Part shown: one piece after another, positions 58,505 to 64,000 of the stretch | Layout of the letters: every line of letters begins with the position of its first letter | Position numbering within the stretch: the stretch's first letter is position 1 | NCBI GenBank assembly: GCA_023460975.1 | Contig: JAEWOG010000099.1 | Span: 124,001 to 188,000, forward strand | DNA length: 64,000 bases | Source: Actinomycetes bacterium | GTDB lineage: Bacteria; Actinomycetota; Actinomycetes; Propionibacteriales; Nocardioidaceae | Direction of reading: 5' to 3' | Translations under genes and position numbers: made by a program | Notes under the pieces: model-generated | Database searches by the model: none | Told to the model about the DNA's origin: nothing | What the model saw: the letters and a program-made list of their open reading frames with translations, nothing else

Positions 58505-59373
58505 CGACGCCCCTCCACGGCACTCCCAGCCCCACTCATCCGCGCGCTCTCATGAGCAAAACCGTCCTCTGGCCCGGGCAGCGCGAAGTCATTGCTCGGC
58601 AGGGCGCGCCACAGCGCGCGGCTGTAGGGGTGGTTCAGACGCGATCCGTCGCCTGCGAACTGGCCCGGGTCCGCCGTCTCGAGCGTACGGCCGTGATCCG
58701 TGACGACCACGCGGTCCGCCACCTCCAAGACCCCGGACACGTCGTGACTGATGAGCACCACCGCCACTCCCGCGTCGGCCAGCCGGCGCAGGTCCCCGAG
58801 CGCGACCCCGACGGCCGCGGGGTCCAGGCCCGGAGTCGGCTCGTCCGCGATCACGAGGCGCCGAGTCCCAGCCAGTGCCATCGCGGCCAGGACCCGTCGG
58901 GCCATGCCACCGGACAGTTCGTGCGGGTAGCGCCGCAGCACCGAGGCCTCGAGCCCCCGCGCAGCCAGCGCCGCAGGGGCGCCCGAGCCGGGCACCCCCG
59001 CCAGTTCCAGGGCACGCGCCACCTGCGCCCCCACCCGCGCCGTCGGGTCAAGGTGGCTGATCGCCTGCGGCAGCATCGTGATCTCGCGGCCCACGACCTC
59101 CGTGCGACGTCGTGGCGTGAGTGGGCGGCCGTCGTAGGTGATCTCGCCGGTTGCCGACGCGTTCACCGGGAGCAGCCCGAGCACAGCCAGCCCCATCAGC
59201 GTCTTGCCTGCACCCGAGGCCCCCACCAGCGCCGTCACCTCACCCGCGCGCGCCGTCAGGGACATCCCCGTCACCGGCGTCACCACGCGCCTGCGCAACC
59301 AGCCCTCGTACTGGCTGAAGGAGATGGCGAGGTCGCGCACCTCCAGCAGCGGTGCGTTCTGTGTGGCGCTCAT
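58501..59373 (-). CDS. Nickel/peptide-type ABC transporter, ATP-binding protein 1
   Basis: The 290-residue ATPase begins MSATQNAPLLEVRDLAISFS and has Walker A GASGAGKTL (about 50-58), signature ELSGGMARRVLAAMALAG, Walker B LVIADEPTPGLDP and switch VVLISHDVSGV. A C-terminal region with GSRLNHPYSRALWRALPSN matches the OppD/NikD oligo_HPY extension. It overlaps its neighbours by ATGA on both sides, so the whole operon is translationally coupled. Reading further upstream in frame is a shadow of the permease. Confidence 0.88.
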   Translation of the reverse strand: MSATQNAPLLEVRDLAISFSQYEGWLRRRVVTPVTGMSLTARAGEVTALVGASGAGKTLMGLAVLGLLPVNASATGEITYDGRPLTPRRRTEVVGREITMLPQAISHLDPTARVGAQVARALELAGVPGSGAPAALAARGLEASVLRRYPHELSGGMARRVLAAMALAGTRRLVIADEPTPGLDPAAVGVALGDLRRLADAGVAVVLISHDVSGVLEVADRVVVTDHGRTLETADPGQFAGDGSRLNHPYSRALWRALPSNDFALPGPEDGFAHESARMSGAGSAVEGRR

Positions 59374-60212
59374 GCGTGGTGACTCCTCGGGTCGGTCAGG
59401 ATCCTGACGTTCTCGCCGATGGTGTCGATCAGCTTGACCAGCACCAGCAGGCAGAGGCCGGGCAGGAGCGCAAGCCACCACTGACCGGTCGACAGGAAGC
59501 GCATCGAGTCGCGCAGCAGCACTCCCACCGCTGGCTGACCGGGGTCGACCCCCAGCCCGAGGAAGGACAGCGCCGCCTCGTGCAGGATCGCGTGGGGGAA
59601 CAGCAGGACGCCCCCCACCAGGGCCTGGGGCACCAGGTGTCCGAGCACGTGTCGTACGGCCACGTGGCCCCGGCCATGGCCCAAGCCTCGTGAGACCGCG
59701 ACGTAGTCGGTCGACGCCACGACCCTTCCCTGCGCCATAAGCACCCGCGTGAGGCTCGGCCAGTGGGTCAACGCAACGGCCAGCACGACGGCGCTGGTGC
59801 CGCCGCCCAGCGCGAAGGTGATGAGGATCAGCAGCACCAGGTGCGGCACCGCGAGGAAGAGATCGACCAACCAGGTGATGGCGGCGTCGACGCCACGGCC
59901 GAACGTCGCGGCCAGCGCCGCGAACGCCAGAGCGATCAGCGTCGAGCCGACAGATGCCAGCACCCCGACGCCTAGGCTGAGGCGCAGTCCGACGAGGACG
60001 CGGCTGGCCACGTCCCGGCCCAGCCAGTCGGTGCCCATCGGGTGCGCCCACGACGGCGCCTCGAGGATGCGGTCCAGGTGGGTCGTGCCTGCGGACGCGG
60101 AGACGAGCGATGCCCCGACGACGACAGCCAGGACACTCAGCAGCGCCGCGACGCCGTACGCGAGGGTCCGCCGCCGACGCACGAGCGCCGTGGGCACAGC
60201 GAGGACCGTCAT
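59370..60212 (-). CDS. Nickel/peptide-type ABC transporter, permease 2
   Basis: The 280-residue inner-membrane permease begins MTVLAVPTALVRRRRTLAYG and has the DppC/NikC pattern: GTDWLGRDVASRVLVGLRLS (about 63-82) and the EAA-loop segment LRDSMRFLSTGQWWLALLPG near 245. It should pair with the upstream permease to form the channel. It overlaps both neighbours by 4 nt. ATG 60212 is chosen over longer in-frame starts that lie within permease 1. Confidence 0.88.
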   Translation of the reverse strand: MTVLAVPTALVRRRRTLAYGVAALLSVLAVVVGASLVSASAGTTHLDRILEAPSWAHPMGTDWLGRDVASRVLVGLRLSLGVGVLASVGSTLIALAFAALAATFGRGVDAAITWLVDLFLAVPHLVLLILITFALGGGTSAVVLAVALTHWPSLTRVLMAQGRVVASTDYVAVSRGLGHGRGHVAVRHVLGHLVPQALVGGVLLFPHAILHEAALSFLGLGVDPGQPAVGVLLRDSMRFLSTGQWWLALLPGLCLLVLVKLIDTIGENVRILTDPRSHHA

Positions 60213-61249
60213 GAGTGAACCCTCTCGGCTCGTACGGAGGCTCGGGCCGAGCGCGCGGTACGTGGGTCGAGCCGATGCTGGGCGAGGTCGCCCAGCCTGT
60301 TCCCCACGAAGACCACGGTTGCCGTGGCCAGCGCGATCGCCAGCAGCAACGGCACATCCTGACGCAGCGCGGCCGTCGTGGTGGCTTGGCCGATCCCGGG
60401 GTACGAGAACACCTGCTCCGCCAGCACCGAGCCGCCCAGCAGCTCTCCGATGGACGCGCACTGGAGCATGAGGGCCGGCGCCGCCGCATTGCGCACCACG
60501 CGCCGCAGGAGCACACCCCGGGGGGACTCCCCCAAGGCGCGCGCCATCGTGACGTGGTCCGCGGCCAGGGTCTCGCTCACGGCCTGGCGGGTGTGGAGCG
60601 CGATCGGCCCCACCCCCACCACGCTGAGGGTGAGCACGGGCAGCACCATGTGACGCACTCGGTCAAGGAGCGTGACGTCCTCGGGGAGGACGCCGATGGG
60701 ACTCGCGCAGCACACGGGCGTCCACTGGAGCCAGACCGAGAAGACGTAGAGCAGCAGCAGCGCCACCCAGAAGGTGGGCGCGGAGGACAAGGTGTAGGCC
60801 CACCACGTGATGACGCGGTCCGTCCACGTGCCTCGTGAGGCTCCGGCGACCACGCCCAGGACGAAGCCCAGCGCCCCCGACAGGACCCACGCCGCGGCCA
60901 TCAGGGCGAGGCTGGCGGGCAGGCGTTCGGCGAGCACCTCGGTGACGGGTCGGTCGTAGACGTGCGAGACCCCGAGGTTGCCCTGGAGCGCCTGCTGGGC
61001 CCACGCGAGGAACCGCTCGGGCGCCGGCTCACCCAGGCCCCACCGCTCCTCGATCTGGGCACGCTGCTCGGGGCCCAGCGCCGTCATCTCCGCCCCGATG
61101 TAGGCATCGATCGGGTCCACGGGTGAGGCCTGCAGCAGCGCGAAGGTCGCGACCGCCACGGCCGCGAGGAGCACGGCGAGCTGGGCCAGCGTTCGTACGC
61201 CCCACGTCGCCGAGGCTGCGACGCGGGACCTCAGCAGGACCAGGTCCAC
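60209..61249 (-). CDS. Nickel/peptide-type ABC transporter, permease 1
   Basis: The 346-residue permease has the DppB/NikB layout: an N-terminal helix (LAVLLAAVAVATFALLQASP), a periplasmic stretch with EERWGLGEPAPERFL, GNLGVSHVYDRPVTEVLAER (about 91-110) and the EAA loop around ALGESPRGVLLRRVVRNAA (about 235-253). It starts at GTG 61249, inside the last 19 nt of the binding-protein gene. Cys residues in WTPVCCASPIG are unusual. Confidence 0.88.
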   Translation of the reverse strand: MDLVLLRSRVAASATWGVRTLAQLAVLLAAVAVATFALLQASPVDPIDAYIGAEMTALGPEQRAQIEERWGLGEPAPERFLAWAQQALQGNLGVSHVYDRPVTEVLAERLPASLALMAAAWVLSGALGFVLGVVAGASRGTWTDRVITWWAYTLSSAPTFWVALLLLYVFSVWLQWTPVCCASPIGVLPEDVTLLDRVRHMVLPVLTLSVVGVGPIALHTRQAVSETLAADHVTMARALGESPRGVLLRRVVRNAAAPALMLQCASIGELLGGSVLAEQVFSYPGIGQATTTAALRQDVPLLLAIALATATVVFVGNRLGDLAQHRLDPRTARSARASVRAERVHS

Positions 61250-62817
61250 GAAGTGATTCCGGCAGTGATCGGCCAGCCGTGCCCGTGGGGCTCCACGAGC
61301 GGGTCGCCCAGGTCAAGGCAGGTGTCGACGTAGTAGGTGTGCTCGAGGTTGACGAGCCAGGCCCACGGAGCGTCGGCGGCCGCGGAGGACTCGACCTGGG
61401 CAGCCTGCCACGATCGCGTGGCCTCGGCCGGGTCCGTGGCCGCGAGCGCGTCCGCCAGGTGACCGTCCACGACGTCGTTGGCGTAGTGGCCGGGGTTGTT
61501 GTACTCCACTCCGGCCTGGTCGCTGGCGAGCAGGTTGTACATCTCCATCGGGTCCTGGCTGCCCCAACCGAACATGACAGGGTCGGCGTGCATGCGGCGT
61601 TCGATCTGTTCCCAGCTGCCGGCCTTGGCCTGGACGTCGATCCCGATCGGCCTCAGCATGTCGGCCACGGCCAGGGAGAGGTTCTGGCGCAACGAGTCAC
61701 CGGCCGGGTACCACAACGTGAACGCCGCGGCGACTCCGTCCTTCTCGCGCACCCCCTCGCTGCCCTCGCGCCATCCTGCGGCGTCGAGCATCGCCTCGGC
61801 AGCTGCGGGGTCGGCGTCCTCGATCGCGGTCGAGGGCTCGAACCAGGGGGCTGCGTCGACGGGGCCGTACGCGGGCGATCCGAAGCCGCCCAGCACCCCG
61901 TCGACCAGAGCCTGCCGGTCAACTGCGACGTTGATGGCGCGCCGCACAGCCACGTCGGCGGTGACGTCATTGCCGATCGGTCCTCCGGCAGCGTTCGTCC
62001 GCCCCGCCTGCGGCAGCGTCGGGAGCGAGAGCGCGCGGTTGTCGAGGCTCTCCACCGCCACCAGTCGGGTCCCCGACACGTCCTCGCCCGCCATCGTGGA
62101 CGGCACGCCAGCCACATCGAGCTCACCCGAACGCAGGGCCGCGAGGGTGGCGTCCTCGTCGGTGAACAGGAAGACGAGAGTCTCGAACTCGGGGCGCGTG
62201 CCGTAGTAGTCGTCGTTGCGGCGCACGACCAGCTGCTGGCCCGGCTCGTAGGAGACGAACTCGTACGGCCCTGAGCCGACGGGCTCCTGGGCATAGCCCG
62301 CCGAGTGGCTCGCTTCCGGGACGATGCCGAGCCCGACGAGGCGGTTCACGAAGGTGCTCTGTGGGCGCTTGAGGTGGAGCTCGACCGTGTGCGCGTCCGT
62401 GGCGACGGCCTTGTCGAGCACCGTCACATCCGTGAGGCCGCCCGCGCGGGAAGCGGTGGTGAAGGTGTAGGCCACGTCGGCCGCGGTCACCGGGGTGCCG
62501 TCGGTGAACACGGCGTCGTCGCGCAGCGTGAGGGTCCAGACGAGGCCGTCCGCACTCGTCTCCCAGTCGGTCGCGAGGTCTCCGCTGACCGACAGGTCGG
62601 TGCCGCGCTGCAGCAAGGTGGACTGGAACAGGGGCGAGCCGTAGCGGCCCCAGCCCAGAGTCGGGTCGAAGCCGTCGTCCGGCTCACCGCCCACGGCCAG
62701 GGTCAGGCGGTCGGGCTGCTGCGCCGAGTCTGCTCGCGTCCCGTCGCCGGTGGCGCAGGCGGTCAGCGTCAGTGCAGCGGTGATGAGCAGGGTTCCGAAC
62801 CCCACGCGAGTCAGCAC
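61231..62817 (-). CDS. Nickel/peptide-type ABC transporter, substrate-binding lipoprotein
   Basis: This family-5 binding protein has 528 residues and a lipobox LTAC (Cys near residue 21) after MLTRVGFGTLLITAALTLTA. The core shows the SBP_bac_5 pattern: FQSTLLQRGTDLSVSGDLAT, WTLTLRDDAVFTDGTPVTAA (about 95-114) and AVRRAINVAVDRQALVDGVL. The family includes NikA, DppA and OppA. The Nur-like box upstream makes nickel, perhaps as a chelate, the best guess; peptide uptake is possible. First gene of the operon. Confidence 0.88.
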   Translation of the reverse strand: MLTRVGFGTLLITAALTLTACATGDGTRADSAQQPDRLTLAVGGEPDDGFDPTLGWGRYGSPLFQSTLLQRGTDLSVSGDLATDWETSADGLVWTLTLRDDAVFTDGTPVTAADVAYTFTTASRAGGLTDVTVLDKAVATDAHTVELHLKRPQSTFVNRLVGLGIVPEASHSAGYAQEPVGSGPYEFVSYEPGQQLVVRRNDDYYGTRPEFETLVFLFTDEDATLAALRSGELDVAGVPSTMAGEDVSGTRLVAVESLDNRALSLPTLPQAGRTNAAGGPIGNDVTADVAVRRAINVAVDRQALVDGVLGGFGSPAYGPVDAAPWFEPSTAIEDADPAAAEAMLDAAGWREGSEGVREKDGVAAAFTLWYPAGDSLRQNLSLAVADMLRPIGIDVQAKAGSWEQIERRMHADPVMFGWGSQDPMEMYNLLASDQAGVEYNNPGHYANDVVDGHLADALAATDPAEATRSWQAAQVESSAAADAPWAWLVNLEHTYYVDTCLDLGDPLVEPHGHGWPITAGITSWTWSC

Positions 62818-62835
62818 GATCCCAGTACCCCTTTG

Positions 62836-62852
62836 TTGCGATGAGTTTGCAA
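62836..62852 (-). promoter_or_regulatory. Nur (nickel regulator) box upstream of the importer operon
   Basis: TTGCGA-TGAGT-TTGCAA fits the Streptomyces Nur consensus tTGCaa-n5-ttGCAA. The wider arms TTGTTGC (62833-62839) and GCAACAA (62849-62855) form a perfect 7-bp inverted repeat. A minus-strand TAGCAT (62864-62859) just upstream could be the -10, placing the box over the transcription start. Repression by nickel-bound Nur is the expected effect. Confidence 0.65.
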
Positions 62853-62883
62853 CAACGAATGCTAGGCAACGGCGCGCAGCGTC

Positions 62884-62900
62884 GGCCCACCGGGTGGGCC
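62884..62900 (-). terminator. smc terminator hairpin
   Basis: GGCCCAC (62884-62890) pairs with GTGGGCC (62894-62900), and a second small hairpin CGCCC-TT-GGGCG lies at 62906-62917. Both follow the smc stop at 62931 and precede the importer promoter. Confidence 0.5.
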
Positions 62901-62930
62901 ACAGCCGCCCTTGGGCGACGCCGACCGGAC

Positions 62931-64000
62931 TCAGTCGGTGGTGAGTCGTTGGCTGATCACGGCTGAGACACCGTCGCCGCGCATGGTGACGCCGTACAGG
63001 GCGTCGCCGACCTCCATCGTGCGCTTCTGGTGCGTGATGACCAGCAGTTGGGAGTTCTCCCGCAGTTCCTCGTAGATCTCGAGCAACCGACCGAGGTTGG
63101 TGTCATCGAGGGCCGCCTCCACCTCGTCGAGGATGTAGAACGGCGAGGGTCGCGCCTTGAAGAGCGCGACCAGGAAGGCGACCGCGACCAGCGACCGCTC
63201 CCCACCCGAGAGCAGCGAGAGGCGCTTGACCTTCTTGCCGGGTGGGCGTGCCTCGACCTCGACGCCGGTGGTGAGCATGTTGCCGGGATCGGTGAGGATC
63301 AGGCGGCCCTCTCCCCCGGGGAAGAGCCGGGCGAACGTGGCATCGAATGCCTTCTCGACGTCCGCGTACGCCTCGGTGAAGACCTGCTCCACGCGGGCGT
63401 CCACCTCGTGCACGATGTCCATGAGGTCCTTGCGGGTCTGCTTGAGGTCCTCCAGTTGGGTGGTCAGGAACTGGTGACGTTCCTCCATCGCGGAGAACTC
63501 CTCCAGCGCCAGGGGGTTCACCCGGCCCAGCATCGCCAGGCCACGCTCGGCGGCCTTGAGTCGCTTGACCTGCTCCTCGCGCACGTACGGAACCGGCGCC
63601 GGCGCCTCCTCGCCCTCGGGCACCTCGCCGGTGAACGGCACGAGCAACTCGGGGCCGTAGTCGGCGACGAGTCCCTGCGGGTCGAGGCCGAGTTCCGTCA
63701 GTGCACGCTCCTCGAGTTGCTCGATGCGCATCCGTTGCTGGGCGCGCGCCATCTCGTCGCGGTGGGCGGAGTTGACGAGCTCGTCGAGCTCGCGGCCCAG
63801 GTCCCGCAGCCGCGCGCGCACGTCAAGCAACGACGTCTCCCGCTCCCGGCGCGACTCCTCCACTCCGGCGCGCTCGTCAGCGGCCTCCATGACCGACCGG
63901 TCCAGGCGCGCCAGCACGATCCCGGTCGCGTGGGCGACGGCCTCGGCGGCACGACCCTCCCGGATCAACCGTTCCCGGCGTGCCGCGGCCTTGGCACGCG
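62931..64000 (-). CDS. smc: Chromosome segregation ATPase SMC (N-terminal part outside window)
   Basis: SMC forms the condensin ring with ScpA and ScpB. The last 356 residues or so are present, open to the window edge. They comprise coiled-coil with charged heptads (AARRERLIREG, ESRRERETSLLDVRARLRDL), then the C-terminal ATPase half: signature LLSGGERSLVAVAFLVAL, Walker B FYILDEVEAALDD and the switch LLVITHQKRTMEVGD. The stop is at 62931. Neighbours ftsY, ffh and glnD match the conserved order. Confidence 0.97.
   Translation of the reverse strand, partial: RAKAAARRERLIREGRAAEAVAHATGIVLARLDRSVMEAADERAGVEESRRERETSLLDVRARLRDLGRELDELVNSAHRDEMARAQQRMRIEQLEERALTELGLDPQGLVADYGPELLVPFTGEVPEGEEAPAPVPYVREEQVKRLKAAERGLAMLGRVNPLALEEFSAMEERHQFLTTQLEDLKQTRKDLMDIVHEVDARVEQVFTEAYADVEKAFDATFARLFPGGEGRLILTDPGNMLTTGVEVEARPPGKKVKRLSLLSGGERSLVAVAFLVALFKARPSPFYILDEVEAALDDTNLGRLLEIYEELRENSQLLVITHQKRTMEVGDALYGVTMRGDGVSAVISQRLTTD

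Overview
The window is about 70% G+C actinobacterial chromosome. Its gene order follows the conserved rbfA-to-smc region known from Mycobacterium tuberculosis (roughly the Rv2838-Rv2922 order). Protein details and the pieces present or inserted suggest a Nocardioides-like member of the Propionibacteriales; that placement is inference. Most genes lie on the minus strand and are housekeeping. I saw no insertion sequence, prophage, CRISPR array, rRNA or tRNA gene.

Layout. Positions 1-6262 (minus) hold the translation/transcription operon rimP-nusA-ylxR-infB-rbfA-truB. Positions 6348-7324 (plus) hold a lipoprotein and a DUF4439 ferritin-like protein. Then come a structured, lower-GC intergenic stretch, proS, a secreted beta-propeller-like protein, a DUF4081/GNAT protein, and ispG-rip1-dxr (non-mevalonate isoprenoid genes around a site-2 protease). 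An accessory stretch (15208-20988) holds a tiny leaderless gene, a PrpE-like acyl-CoA synthetase, a secreted M1 peptidase, a frameshifted RIO-type kinase and a LOG-family protein. From 21025 the core resumes with rlmN, a small membrane protein, a histidine phosphatase, cdsA, frr, pyrH, tsf and rpsB. It continues with an M23 peptidase, xerC, dprA, a ComM-type ATPase, yraN, DUF2469, rnhB, lepB, rplS, a trmD-GNAT fusion, rimM, an orphan carbamate kinase, khpA and rpsP.

The core is interrupted at 39120-46116 by an iron-siderophore ABC uptake operon behind an IdeR/DtxR box, a membrane protein, an amidohydrolase and a ScyD/ScyE-like secreted protein. It resumes with an NYN-domain nuclease, ffh and the nitrogen operon amtB-glnK-glnD. 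A surface-glycan pair (RgpF-like protein plus a 993-residue multidomain glycosyltransferase) separates amtB from ftsY. Between ftsY and smc lies a five-gene nickel/peptide-type ABC importer behind a sequence matching the Nur (nickel-responsive Fur-family) box. The window ends inside smc.

Regulatory signals are unusually readable. At least twelve genes have a TAnnnT -10 element ending 6 or 7 nt before the start codon, which is the signature of leaderless transcripts. Three ribosomal-protein transcripts (rpsB, rplS, rpsP) share a CGATTGGC element exactly 19 nt upstream of a -10-like hexamer. Metal uptake genes carry IdeR- and Nur-like operators.

I found no convincing wholly new multi-gene system. 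The items most worth a second look are the Nur-box importer, the TrmD-GNAT fusion, the RIO kinase frameshift in a G run, the structured RNA candidate at 7447-7532, the in-frame stop-codon repeat array after ftsY, and a 17-bp hairpin inside the start of glnD.
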